DNA of 64,000 nt from Acanthochromis polyacanthus (lineage: Eukaryota > Chordata > Actinopteri > Pomacentridae), in the NCBI RefSeq assembly GCF_021347895.1, contig NC_067131.1:5856653-5920652 (forward strand), in the 5' to 3' direction. Position 1 is the stretch's first letter, and every line of letters starts with the position of its first letter. Shown piece by piece: positions 21,564-31,955 of this stretch. Below the pieces are notes generated by a model. That model saw nothing but the letters and a program-made list of their open reading frames with translations. It searched no databases and was not told the origin of the DNA. The position numbers and the translations under genes are program-made.

Positions 21564-21919
21564 ATGAGCTACGGAAGGCCGCCGCCAGACGTGGAGGGGA
21601 TGACCTCCCTGAAAGTGGACAACCTGACCTACCGAACTTCACCGGAGACTCTGCGCCGAGTTTTCGAGAAGTACGGTCGGGTGGGAGACGTTTACATCCC
21701 CCGGGACAGGTACACCAAGGAGAGCCGCGGCTTCGCCTTCGTACGGTTCCACGACAAGCGCGACGCCGAGGACGCGATGGACGCCATGGACGGCGCGCTG
21801 CTCGACGGGCGGGAGCTGCGGGTTCAGATGGCCCGCTACGGAAGACCGCCGGACTCCATGTACAGCCGGAGAGGGGCTCCGCCACGCAGATACGGAGGGT
21901 ACGGACGCAGAAGCAGGAG
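21564..21919 (+). CDS. srsf2: srsf2 exon 1 (RRM)
   Basis: Encodes residues 1-118 and two bases of Ser119, covering the whole RNA-recognition motif. The donor is GTAATC. Codon use is strongly GC3-rich compared with the surrounding DNA. Confidence 0.97.
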
Positions 21920-22752
21920 GTAATCCTGTTTAGGTTTAGTCGAGGGAGTCGTTAGCTTACATGTAGCTTTAAAGAGCCAAAGACGAGCACATGGCGCCTC
22001 AAAGGAAAGTAGTACAACATTACGTATCCTTTCACCAGATGTCATTATGTAATGGTAGGATGTTTCACAGTGTAATAGCATTTAGACTCTTGGAATTTTA
22101 ATTTACACATTATTGCAGTCTGCCACATTCTTTCTTTATCCTGGTATGTTTAAGAGCACTGTGCTGCAGTTAATGAGGTTTTAATCAATAAGGACTTCAT
22201 GGCTTGTGAAAAAAGTTGTGCCTTGATAAAAACAATTAAACTGTAGTTTGAGTTCAAAGTTCACGTTGCATTTCCTTAACAGCAACTCTAACTAATTCAA
22301 CAGCTGATCATTTTTTACCCAGTTAGCTTCATATTCCAGTTATGAGCATGATCCAATCAGCTTATCAGACTCCATGTTATCTTGCTCTTTGTCTGTGTTA
22401 TTAAATCACTTCTTTCTGCGTTTACAGCCGTTCGGCCAGTCCCCGCCGTCGCAGACGAAGCCGCAGCCGCTCCAGGAGCAGAAGCCGATCCCGATCCAGG
22501 AGCCGCCACCACTACAGCCGCTCCAGGTCCCGCTCCTACTCCAGATCCAGGTCCAGGTCCAGGTCCAAGTCTAAGTCCAAGTCCAGAACCCCGCGACGAA
22601 GCAAGTCAAAGTCTCCTTCCAGGTCTCGATCCCGCTCCAGGTCCAAGTCGAGGAGTCGAACCCCGCCTTCCAACAGAGGGTCAAAATCCAGGTCCAGGTC
22701 CAAATCCAAGAGTAGACCTAAATCCCCAGAGGACACCGGAGCCGAGTCTTAA
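21564..22752 (+). CDS. srsf2: SRSF2 (SC35) serine/arginine-rich splicing factor
   Basis: Coding exons 21564-21919 and 22428-22752 give 226 residues (human about 221). An RRM spans residues about 14-92, with RNP2 LKVDNL and RNP1 RGFAFVRF. The hinge YGRPPDS follows, with Pro95 and Pro96 conserved. Then an RS domain (about 119-226) of SR repeats, KSKSK runs and a PEDTGAES end. The protein is a nuclear SR factor that binds exonic enhancers, promotes U1 and U2AF recruitment and shuttles poorly. Intron 1 is 508 bases with the Ser119 codon split AG/C, as in other SRSF2 genes. The ATG at 21564 gives the canonical MSYGRPPPD start; an in-frame ATG at 21546 is unlikely. Fish have srsf2 duplicates, and which one this is cannot be told here. 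Confidence 0.98.
22428..22752 (+). CDS. srsf2: srsf2 exon 2 coding part (RS domain)
   Basis: Follows a TTTACAG acceptor. Built of repeated TCC-AGG/CGC hexamers encoding Ser-Arg dipeptides, substrates of SRPK and CLK kinases. The stop TAA is at 22750-22752. The repeats leave long open frames on both strands that are not genes. Confidence 0.97.
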
Positions 22753-22916
22753 CCCAAACATGGACACAACAAGACGGTATTCAGGGGAAAGGGGGATTCT
22801 TATGTTAAGTTTGAGATGGCTATTGGTCATCAGTTGTGTATTCTGCAGGCTTAATGCTGCATTGCAGTCATTTGCAGACGAGCAACTAAGTCTGCAGAAT
22901 TCTTAATGTGTTTAAA

Positions 22917-22922
22917 AATAAA
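22917..22922 (+). terminator. srsf2: srsf2 proximal poly(A) signal AATAAA
   Basis: AATAAA directly followed by GTAAGT, so a poly(A) signal abuts a perfect 5' splice site, 165 bases after the stop codon. Confidence 0.55.
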
Positions 22923-24006
22923 GTAAGTTTGGGACTAATCTAAAGTCCTTGTTCTGAGTGTGCTTTACTTTGCTTGTATGTCCAGCCAAGCTAAAGCACA
23001 CGCAGACAGAAGGAGATTTGGATTGGCACTGTCATATCAAAGTGGGTTAGTAATCACATTTGTGCTGATGTGAGTGTGTAATGGGAGGGAGTGGGTGGTT
23101 GGGACGTGGGAGTGCTTCACTCAAAAACGTTCACCTAAATGTGGAATTCTTTCCTCCAAGCTGCGGAGTCCTGTTTGCAAAGGGAGGAGGAGAAGGAGGA
23201 GATGGGGGTGTGGCAGTGTGAGAGCAGTTAGTGTGTGACCCGCCCATGTGACCTGCCTGTTGCTGAGAGCGATGGCAGTTGCTAAGGAGCAGGTCACCAA
23301 GGCAACGGTGGTTGCTATGGAGCAGGTCGTCATGGCGGTGGTTCGGGCTGTCAGTTGGTGTATGAGGTGGTGTGGTGAGGTACGTTCACGGGGATCACAG
23401 GCAGATGCACTGAGTACTGTGGTTTCCTCCGCCTCTCACAAAGGAAACGGACCCCGAGGTTTGTTTTTCAAATATGCCCGAGTGTAAAAAAAAAAATCTT
23501 GCTAGAGCTAGTTTTTGGGAGTGTGGGGCCAAGGACAGGTGTGTAAACAAATGTGAAACTTAATAGAAATGTTAGGTTTACGTAAAGAAGATGGATGACC
23601 ACAGAGTCAGTTTGATAAATGTTAGTGTCAGGGTGCAGATCAGACCAGTACTGCATTTAAATGTCCAGGTCAGCTGCAGGACTGAATGTAGCCTCCTAGT
23701 TTTTCTCTTGCTAACTCCGTTTTGTTTTTCCTTCCAGATCTCAGATGATTGAGCCTTTGCTGAGGACATCAGGATCAGTCTCACATTGAGCGAGTGGACT
23801 CCACTATTACCACTGAATGCAGACTGAAAGGTTATTGGAGTTTGGTCTAAAATGTTTTAAAATGTTTAATTTGACCTAATCTGCCTACATAAATTCTGTA
23901 ACTTTGAAATGATCGTTTGTAAAGCTGAGTATATTGAAAGGGATTTGTAAGGTCTTTGTCCCATTTAATTTTTTTTAATTTTGCCATTTCGACTGAATTT
24001 GTACTT

Positions 24007-24012
24007 AATAAA
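24007..24012 (+). terminator. srsf2: srsf2 middle poly(A) signal AATAAA
   Basis: AATAAA 269 bases after the acceptor at 23737, in T-rich sequence. A likely end for 3'UTR-spliced transcripts. Confidence 0.5.
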
Positions 24013-24781
24013 TTCTTCTGAATTAAAGTAGATTCCATTCAGTGAAATCCCTCATTTAGCACTCTTTCCAGTTGAAAGAGTTTTATTTTCACAGTCGATG
24101 TAGAAAAGGTTGTCACGTTTTGATGTTCAGAGCATTTCCAGTTATGTTATACCACTCTTACAGAGGACGATGGCTTACTGTACAGTGTCACGAGAGCCAC
24201 TTAATGTGTAACTTTGCTAATCCAGCAGCATAGTGTTTTTTCTTTTTCTGCCAAGTCATTTTTTTTTTCTCTGTCTGGTTAAAGTTGCTTTCCTATGACT
24301 CTAACCCTCTTTCTTGTGTATCTTTTGTGCACTAGGCGCAGTTGTGTAGCAGTTGAGTAATGCTGGTTAGCTGTTAAGATGCGGTGCAGTGCGGTGGTGA
24401 CATGGTGTGGCGTGTTGCGGTGCTGAGTGCCCGGCGCTGTTCCGGGGCTCGACCCTCCGCTGCCGTTTGCCGGTTTGTAAGCTCACAGGTGTGGCAGATC
24501 ATCCATCCTCTCCTGTCTCGTGACCTCTCCTTCCCTCCATGTGCTGTACAGATTCTCTCCTTCCTTTTCTCTCTTTTCTCCCTCCTCTCCCCCCCCCCCT
24601 CAACCCCACTGTGGTTTATCCACTGTTGATAACTGGTCTTGCTCGCTTTGAAATTGGGTCCAGTGCGACCCCGAGTGAAGGGTTTAAAGGGCAGTTTTGG
24701 CTGCTTAATGAATATTTTTTTTGTGTATTGCATTCCTCTGTGAACCTCTCAGATGTCTTGTAATTGCTTCAGGTGAATGCT

Positions 24782-24787
24782 AATAAA
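24782..24787 (+). terminator. srsf2: srsf2 distal poly(A) signal AATAAA
   Basis: AATAAA followed by a GT/T-rich stretch (TTGTTGTAAATAAG, then TGTGCTTTTTGTCGTG), the usual downstream element. Confidence 0.5.
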
Positions 24788-24980
24788 CATCTTTGTTGTA
24801 AATAAGTTGCTCATGTGCTTTTTGTCGTGTTTTTACTCCTGAGATGCATCAGAATAGATTTGCTGCACAAAAAGACAACTAATCTTCAACTCATTTTAGT
24901 GCAAATATCATGTCTTTAGTCAAAACTTTCCAATTTTTCTAATATAATGAACTAGCTTTTGGAACCCCTGTGGGTCTGTT

Positions 24981-25304
24981 CATTACCTCCGCAAGGAGGT
25001 TATGTAATCACCGGAGTCTGTCTGTCCGTCTGTGTGTGTGTGTGTGTGTGTGTCTGTTTGTCTGTTAACAGCATAACTCAAAAAGTCATGGACGGATTTT
25101 CACCAAATTTTTACAGGATGTCCGGAAGAGCACGAGTAAGAATCGATTAGATTTTGGAGGTGATCCGAATCACCGTCTGGATCCAGGAATTTTTTGAAGG
25201 TCGAAGGACAATTGAGAAATGGCCGCCATGACTTTTTGAGTTATGCTGTTAACAGACAGACACACACAGATGGAGGTATGCGCTCTCTGAGTGCTTTTCT
25301 AGTT
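24981..25304 (+). mobile_element. Dispersed element with long internal inverted arms
   Basis: Begins near ACCTCCGCAAGGAGGTTATG and ends near GGAGGTATGCGCTCTCTGAG, wording I recall from a widespread animal interspersed repeat. Inside, 25059-25091 and 25226-25258 are perfect 33-base inverted copies flanking a 134-base loop. A (TG)n tract lies at 25031-25052. It has no coding capacity, so it is probably a non-autonomous DNA transposon. Confidence 0.6.
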
Positions 25305-26400
25305 AATATTGTGAATGATTTTAACTACATTTATACACACAAACAGTGATACATTACTCACAGGTTGACATCCTTAATGTGGTATTTATTTGTTCCACTT
25401 GTAGCCTGACAACTCCACCTTTTGTGGGTTTTTTCTGTTTCAAGTCTGGCAATAAGTTACTGAAATTAAACATCAGTCACATGAAAACATCTTTCTGTTA
25501 TTTTAATTAAGAAGCACGTGGTTTCCACCCAGATTACTGCTTTACAAAACACTACATTGTGGCATTTGACCAATCAGCAGAGGTCAAGAACATCAAACTT
25601 TCTCTTTCCTCAAAAGCTGGACAAAGATGGACTTATGGCACGGTCCTTTTCCATTTTTGTGGTAAAATGTCAAAACTAAACACGGTTAGATGATGAAACA
25701 CACATTTTATGGCTGAATAGTTATTCTAAGTGATGTATACATTTCTTGGAATGATTTTTTACCACTAACGGGCAAGGAACCATATATGGTAACTTTATTG
25801 ACCTTGAAATTTGACAAAATTTTGAAAACATGTCACAAAAATAAAGTCTTCTGTCCTCCAATAACTCAGATTTACATTTTGAATTTCAAAGTATTTCAAT
25901 GAGTGCCCTTTAAAGGGATGATGAATCAGCATTACTATTTTAGACATTTGCTTTCACTTTGGCATGAAAGAGTCTCTTTTTGTGTAAATTCTTATCAAAA
26001 ACAGACAAACCGATAATCCCCCATTCATAACTGTGTGGAAGTGAATGCAATCAATTATTTTGTATTTTTGAAGACTTGATATTTAGTAGAAATCTGTTTT
26101 CACTTTGATATGAAAGAGCCTTTATTGTAAATTCAAAAAAAGAGGCTAAACTGACCAAAATTCCTTCTTGAAATGCAATAAAAGGGAAACAATAAACTTC
26201 CAAGCAGGGTGATAGTTTCTATAGGATGTAAAGTGTTGATGTGTGATCATGGATTTCTTGCACTTTGCTCCTGCTTGTTTACCTTCCACACTAAATCCCA
26301 GGTGCAGACTGATTGGAAGACGTGTCCTCAGGTGAGAACACATTTCCCTTTAACTGCCGGTAAACCCCGGCTTGACTTTATACCCTCCAGTACACGGGAT
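25305..26400. other. Intergenic, no gene seen
   Basis: AT-rich. Two loosely similar stretches near 25940-26010 and 26085-26150 (CTTTCACTTTGGCATGAAAG versus TTTTCACTTTGATATGAAAG) suggest an old tandem duplication. Nothing else is recognised. Confidence 0.5.
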
Positions 26401-26736
26401 CCTGTCACAAACCATTTCGATCTCCCAGTTTGTCGCCGCTGATGGGATTACCGGGGAGAGGCAGCGAGCACGTTGCAGCGCGCCGTGCCAGCCAGCCCCA
26501 CCTGACCTCTCGCGGCACCGTGGGGGTGAAGCACGGCCGCAGGAGAGGTGGAGGGAGGGCTGGAGGAGGAGGAGGTGGGAGGAGGAACCGGAGGATGTGA
26601 CGTCCTGAGCAATATCCCGTGAACGCTTTGCTCGTTAAAGTTGATGTTTGGCGAGGATTATTGTGCGCAAGGCTGAGATGCGGGCGGCTCGGGTGGACTC
26701 AAAGCGGCACTAGGAGTCAACAGAAGCGGCCAAAAC
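26401..26736 (+). promoter_or_regulatory. mxra7: mxra7 GC-rich promoter and 5'UTR
   Basis: GC- and CpG-rich DNA directly upstream of the mxra7 start codon. It contains GGAGGAGG purine runs and TGACGTCC at 26598, close to a CRE half. No TATA box is seen. The open frames here lack family matches. Confidence 0.5.
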
Positions 26737-27000
26737 ATGGATGTAACCTTCGTGCTGTCCGCTATCATCTTCACTCTGCTCGCCATTGTGGTCGCGACGT
26801 CGCTGCTGAACGGATCCTCGCCTGCAGCCGCGAACGCCCGGAGTTACTTCGGACACCGCGGGGACGCCGGAGGACTAGCGCAGAACGGACACGTACCGGA
26901 CAAGAAGAAGAAGAAGAAGGAGCAGCGGGAGCCGGACGACTGGAGCGACATCAGCGGCAGCTCACACGACCACTGGGATGTGGTGAAGTCTGTGCTGTCA
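26737..27000 (+). CDS. mxra7: mxra7 exon 1 (membrane segment)
   Basis: 88 whole codons from MDVTFVLSAII to HWDVVKSVLS, ending at a perfect GTAAGT donor. The ATG sits in CAAAACATGG, and no upstream in-frame ATG competes. Confidence 0.92.
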
Positions 27001-30000
27001 GTAAGTCGCCTGTAAATCTGTCGTTCACGCTGCTGGGAGAGGTTTGTTTGCGATGCGTAATTCTCCTTTAATCTGCAGAGCGCACGATGCGTCCCACTCA
27101 GGTGCGTTCCCAGAGGTGGAAGAAGCACAAAAATACTTGGATTTAGCCCTCTTGTTGTCTTTATTTACGGGCACCAAAAATATTGTTTCTTTGTCTGAAA
27201 AAAATCCAAAAATTCAGCAAAAAAATCTCCACATTTCAGAAATTTTGCAAAACCTTCAGAAGGAAAATTCCAATAATTTCTTAAAAGTTTTATTTTAAAA
27301 AATCCCCAAATTTGGCAAGAAATTTCTTGTAAATATTTTCAAAAAATGAGTAGAAATCTTCCCAAAACAATCCTAAAAATATCTAAAATGATTACATAAA
27401 TATCAGTAAAATTTCTAATATTTTCTTTAAGAACAGTCACATAAAAATCAACCAAAAGCCAGTGAAATTCGCTGGATTTTGGTTGATTTTTTTGTGAATG
27501 TTCTTAAAAAACATTTTTTAACATTTCTTTTTTTCTACCAAAAATGTTCAAAGATTTCCCAGAAATGTTGAAAATGTGGACATGAGAAGTTTCACTGTGA
27601 AAATACCTTTTTTTCCCACATTTTCAAACTTTAAAACGGGTCAATTTTGACCTGCAGGACGACACGAGGGTTAAATGTGGATTTTCTGCAGTAAAATGCT
27701 TGAAAGAACCAAAGAACACAGGATGATAAGGGATTATTTGGTTTTAAATGGAAATTTTAGCATGAAAATGCTCCAATTTGGATCTAAAGTTTCTCCATGA
27801 AAAGTTGGTTTTCATTGGAGGAGGCCTGCAAACGAGCATCATAAGATATCAGATAGATAAACAATGAATCCCCTGACAGGACGAAGCACAACCCCACCTC
27901 CACGCTGAAGGGCTGGCTCCACCAGCTGAGGTGTCCTCCTCCAGGTCCAGCCTGTCCCTCCCCGGTCCTGGATCGAGACACATGAGCTTCGAGGTGGACT
28001 CGTCCTCGGAGGCCTCGTCGTGTCGAGGTCCCAGGTCCTTCATCGGGCTCTCTGACTCGGAGCTCCTAAAGTGTGCTTTCTCTTACCCCCAGACCGAAGG
28101 AGCCACAGAGAGCCCGGGCATCAACGGTGAGCACTTTAACCCACTTTTAAAGGCTTGGGAGTGAAATAATTTTGCTTTTCTGTGCAGAATTCACCTTTAA
28201 TTGATCACTAATGGGCGTTTATTGTGTCTAAACAGACGCTGTGGACTCAAATGACAGTAATTCCTTGAAGTACGTCCCTGGGAAGGCGAGATCCCACCAT
28301 TTGGAAATGATGATGTCCAAAGATGAGCTGGAGGAGGAGCAGAGGTCAGTGAAAACTACAAACACGGATGCCAATTTCAAAGCTTTAGTCATTTATAGAT
28401 CAGTTAGTCATGAATAAGAACAACTTTTCTCCATCTATCTGAATGGAGAAATCAGGACTTCTTTACATCTTTTGGTGTATTTTTATTACTTTACTGACCT
28501 TCTCTGTCCTTTGCTGCTGTAATGCTGCAACTTTCCCCACTGTGGGATTAATAAAGGCTTATCTTATTTTTGGGTTGCCAGGTTGTGGAAAACCCTCCAT
28601 AATGACACTTTGCCACAATGCTGCCTGACAACCCAACAATTCCTCTTATCCATGTCTTCTAACTGATCTGTAAAGCATTAGTAGGTGGCTATAAACCTTT
28701 ATAAAGCGTAAATGATCAAAAATAAACCCCTAATTGAGCCACAGGAGATAAAATCACAGAACTGGCTGCTGGATTTTATCCTCTCCAGGACTCTCGGCTA
28801 CAGTTTTCTTTCCTCGTGTGTGCTTTGTGTTCTGTCCAGCGTCCTCCTCTTCTTCCTCTAACCTTCCCATCGCTGCTTCACGTGTGTCTTGTGCGTCGTC
28901 GGCGTTTCTGTCCCACGTTTAGCCGCTGCATCAGCGCTCAGGCTTTAGGCTAGACTGAGTAAGGCGAGATTGAGCCTCTGCCAGGTATTAGCTGACGGAC
29001 GAATCACCCGAGACTTAAAGAAGTGTTTTCTCGCTGCTGGAGGAGGGAAAAAAATACTGTTTCTATCATTACAGGATACACTCCGACACAGACTTTAACT
29101 ATCTGTGAGCCTGAAAAAGGAGGGAATCTGTGGTAAAGTATGAGTTATTCTCTCCCGTTTGTCCCAGAAGAGTCACTTTCTGGCCATTTTAATTAAACCA
29201 CAGCCAATTTGCACTCGACCTCATCACCTTTTGTTCCTCAAGTGGCCACGAAGCGACTGATGTGACCGTTGGGTGTTGCTCACCTGCTTCCTCCTCCTGC
29301 TGCCCCATTGTTCCACATTAGACGTGTGATCCTGAGCTGTCACAGCAGGTGTTGATTGTGTCTCCGAGTGTTAGTTAAGCTTCTGATCCGCCACAAGGAG
29401 GAGTCGGTGCAGCGCGACACCATGCTGACGAGACAGTCAAAGCCGGTTAAAGGGGAAGGTGAAGGGGAAGTTAGCGCTTCGATAAGAGAAATAAACCTGG
29501 TGATTCGTGATAAGTGATGGCAGGAGGATAGTCATGTTCACGTCATCTGATTTTAAACTGGTCGCACTAATATGTGACCTTTTCTTTTCATTTTTTTTGG
29601 CACTCGGTGGATTAACCCTCGTGTCGTCCTGCAGGTCAAATTGACCCGTTTTAAAGTTTGAAAATGTGGAAAAAAAATTATGTATTTTCACAGGGAAACT
29701 TCTCATGTCCACCTTTCCAACGTTTTTGGGAAATCTTAACATTTTTTGGTGGAAAAAAGAAATGTTAAAAATGTTTCTTAAGAACATTCACAAAAAAATC
29801 AACCAAAATCCAGCGAAATTCGCTGGATTTTGGTTGATTTTTTTGTGAATGTTCTTAAAGAGAATATTAGAAATTTTACTGATGTGTATGGAATTACTTT
29901 AGATATTTTAGGGTTTTTATTTGGAAGATTTGTACTCATTTTTTTGAAAATATTTACAAGAATTTTCTTGCCAAATTTGGGGATTTTTTAAAAAATATAA

Positions 30001-31323
30001 CTTTTAAGGAATTATTGGAATTTTCTTCCTGAAGGTTTTGGAAATTTTCAGAAATTTGGGGAATTTTTAGATTTTTTTTTAGACAAGGAAACAATATTTT
30101 TTTGGTGCCCATAAATGAGGACAACAGGAGGGTTAAACGTCATAAATTAGGTGTTAAATACTGGACAGAAGGAACTGAGCTTGTTTTTATTAGCTTTTAT
30201 TGCTAACTATTACTGTCTCGTCTGTGTCCGTCTTGTCTCGTCATCCCCTCCTGTGTCTCCCTTTAAGTCTGTAAGTAGCATTAGTGGGACAAAAAAAAAT
30301 AATAATTTGCTTTTGTATGTACCAGTTACTACAAATTACCTGCAGACCTGTAAGTCAGAACAAAAACCTGCAGTTGCTTTCTTCAGAACTTTTCAATCAT
30401 CAGACTTGTGCAGCTCTTCCATCCTCGTTTAACCCTCCTGTTCTCCTCATATACAGGCCCAAAAAATATTGTTTCCTTGTCTGAAAAAAAATCCAAAAAT
30501 TCAGCAAAAAAATTCCCCAAATTTCTGAAAATTTGCAGAATCATCAGGAAGAAAATTTCAGTAATTCCTTAAAAGTTTACCTCAATTTTTTTATTAAAAA
30601 ACAAACAAATTTGGCAAGAAAGTTCCTGTAGATATTTTCAAAAAATGAATGAAAATATTCAAAAAAATTCAAAAAATATCTAAAGTGATTACGTACATAT
30701 CAGTAAAACTTCTTATATTTTCTTTAAGAACATTCAGAAAAAAAATCAACCAAATTCAGTAAATTTGGTTGTTTTTTTTGTGAATGTTCTTAAGAAACAT
30801 TTCTTTTTTTCCCACCAAAAAATGTTCAAAAAATTTCCCGAATATGTGGACATCAGAAGGTTCACTTTGAAATGGACATGACAGGAGATACAAAACGCAA
30901 AATATAGAATCTCAGTATAAATAAATCAATACATCAGACACCAATTGATATAAATAAGATAATAAAAGCACCACCATAGCACATTTAAAGCAAAGAAAAT
31001 GTACAGATATGCCGGTTAGGAGCCCAGGAAAAAGGATGCAAAGAAATAAAAGAGACGTACAAGTCTATAAAATGAGATTCAAATCAAACCACAGTTGCAA
31101 TATCAGTTAAAAAAATCCCCACTTACATGTTTCAGCCCTAATAAAGTTTACACGGGATCACCAGTTTCTTCCACCTCTCAGTATTTCTTCCATAATTTAT
31201 CTCCTCAGGGTGCAACGGGAGCAGCTGGCCGCCATCTTCCAGCTGCTGAAAGACAACAAGGAGACGTTTGGGGACGTTTCTGAGGGAGACATGGAGGAGC
31301 AGCTCCGACTTTACTCCATCTGA
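26737..31323 (+). CDS. mxra7: MXRA7, matrix-remodelling-associated protein 7
   Basis: Exons 26737-27000, 27880-28126, 28236-28344 and 31209-31323 give 244 residues. Using an internal acceptor at 28092 instead gives 173 (human about 204). The N-terminus MDVTFVLSAIIFTLLAIVVA is a single membrane segment (about residues 4-25), then a basic KKKKKKE tract and an acidic linker. The conserved C-terminal module contains SLKYVPGKARSHH, MMMSKDELEEEQRVQREQLA and KDNKETFG, ending EEQLRLYSI. That C-terminus is the family signature. MXRA7 is an endoplasmic-reticulum or secretory membrane protein of poorly known role, linked in mammals to matrix remodelling and wound responses. Confidence 0.93.
27142..27674 (-). 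mobile_element. TTAA MITE, copy H
   Basis: Reverse orientation, from TTTAGCCCTCTTGTTGTC to GACACGAGGGTTAA, in mxra7 intron 1, 142 bases after the donor. Confidence 0.8.
27880..28126 (+). CDS. mxra7: mxra7 exon 2 (long form, alternative acceptor at 28092)
   Basis: The frame is open from a CCCTGACAG acceptor at 27879 and encodes a Ser-rich segment including SFEVDSSSEASSCRG and SFIGLSDSELLKCAFSYP. It continues into TEGATESPGING. A stronger acceptor (CTTACCCCCAG) at 28092 would use only 28093-28126. The 213 extra bases are 71 whole codons, so both forms keep the frame. Confidence 0.6.
28236..28344 (+). CDS. mxra7: mxra7 exon 3
   Basis: Encodes DAVDSNDSNSLKYVPGKARS and then HHLEMMMSKDELEEEQ, matching the human YSPGK..GN.YKKMMTKEELEEEQR region. 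Acceptor TCTAAACAG, donor GTCAGT. Confidence 0.93.
28443..28567 (+). mobile_element. LINE 3' tail fragment
   Basis: TGCTGCTGTAATGCTGCAAC, then CCCCACTGTGGGATTAATAA, resembles the 3' end shared by teleost LINE copies. No reverse transcriptase is present. Confidence 0.5.
29612..30136 (+). mobile_element. TTAA MITE, copy I, best preserved
   Basis: Bounded by TTAACCCTCGTGTCGTCC and GACAACAGGAGGGTTAA, both with intact TTAA. The central palindrome has matched seven-base A and T runs in its arms. In mxra7 intron 3. Confidence 0.85.
30429..30870 (-). mobile_element. TTAA MITE, copy J, truncated
   Basis: Reverse orientation, starts TTAACCCTCCTGTTCTCC. The far end is lost near GTTCACTTTGAAATGG. Confidence 0.75.
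31209..31323 (+). CDS. mxra7: mxra7 exon 4 (C-terminus)
   Basis: Encodes RVQREQLAAIFQLLKDNKET and FGDVSEGDMEEQLRLYSI, then TGA at 31321-31323. It is separated from exon 3 by a 2.9-kb intron carrying two TTAA MITEs and a LINE tail. Confidence 0.94.
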
Positions 31324-31673
31324 GGCTCTTCTAGGACTCCAGATTGCGATATAAAACTGTACCGACGGCTCTTTTTCTTTTTTCTTTTTACCCATGAGCG
31401 CTGCTGAAGGACTTCTCAGTACACCAAATACTTAAAAAAAAACTCGTTTGCAGTATTCACCACAGCTGTACGGGCACGACAACCGCTCATTGTTTGTTTC
31501 TTTGCGCTGTTTCTCGATAAAGACCTAAAAAAAGGGGGATAAACGAATGCTGTTTCTACTAGTTTCCTGTTTTTATTAGTTAATTTATGATCAATCCTTT
31601 TTCTAATCTAAAGTATATATAAGAGGTATAAATCCTGCAAAGTTGCGTGTGCATAACCTCCTCTTTGTTGCGT

Positions 31674-31679
31674 AATAAA
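31674..31679 (+). terminator. mxra7: mxra7 poly(A) signal AATAAA
   Basis: AATAAA 351 bases after the stop, followed by a TG-rich downstream element (GAGTGTGTGTGTAAATG). It lies only 182 bases before the sialyltransferase start codon, so the two genes are very tightly spaced. Confidence 0.7.
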
Positions 31680-31860
31680 CCAGATTATTGTGAATCTGAG
31701 TGTGTGTGTAAATGATTAATTTCTGCTTTATTGTTCATTCCACAACATTAGCCCTGCCCCATTTACCTCAGAGAAAAGGCAACAAATAGACCTGAGGGCT
31801 TTTTTCCCTCTACCTGCAGGAGCAAACACTTGTTCACCTTAATGGTAGCACTTGTTAGTG

Positions 31861-31955
31861 ATGGCGGTTCACATCTCCAGGACATTTTTTTTCCTTTTTC
31901 TGGTATCAGTTATGCTTTTTATTCTATCATGGGAGCATTTGCTGAAAAGCATCAG
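31861..31955 (+). CDS. st6galnac1/2: Sialyltransferase exon 1 (signal anchor)
   Basis: Encodes MAVHISR, then a hydrophobic run [17 protein letters not shown]: the basic residue plus membrane segment of a type II Golgi enzyme. It ends with two bases of Ser before GTGAGT. Confidence 0.85.

Larger units (their letters stand above)
22753..24787 (+). other. srsf2: srsf2 3'UTR with extra splice sites
   Basis: No coding sequence is seen. A consensus donor GTAAGT is at 22923. A segment about 23161-23379 lies between a TTTCCTCCAAG acceptor and a GTACGT donor and is rich in GGAGGA-type purine motifs. A further acceptor (TTTTTCCTTCCAG) opens an exon at 23738. SRSF2 is known to down-regulate itself by promoting splicing inside its own 3'UTR, which makes the mRNA unstable. 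These sites fit that scheme; exon boundaries are inferred. Confidence 0.55.

Noticed and set aside
21550..21885. 111-codon minus-strand frame opposite srsf2 exon 1
   Set aside because: GC-rich shadow of the RRM exon.
22382..22906. 174-codon Pro/Gly-rich frame and a minus-strand Leu/Asp frame over srsf2 exon 2
   Set aside because: Shadows of the repeated Ser-Arg codons; the true frame is set by the exon 1 phase and the acceptor at 22427.
26619..27071. 150-codon frame across mxra7 exon 1 in another frame
   Set aside because: Arg-rich GC shadow; the overlapping frame has the membrane segment and splices correctly to the conserved C-terminus.
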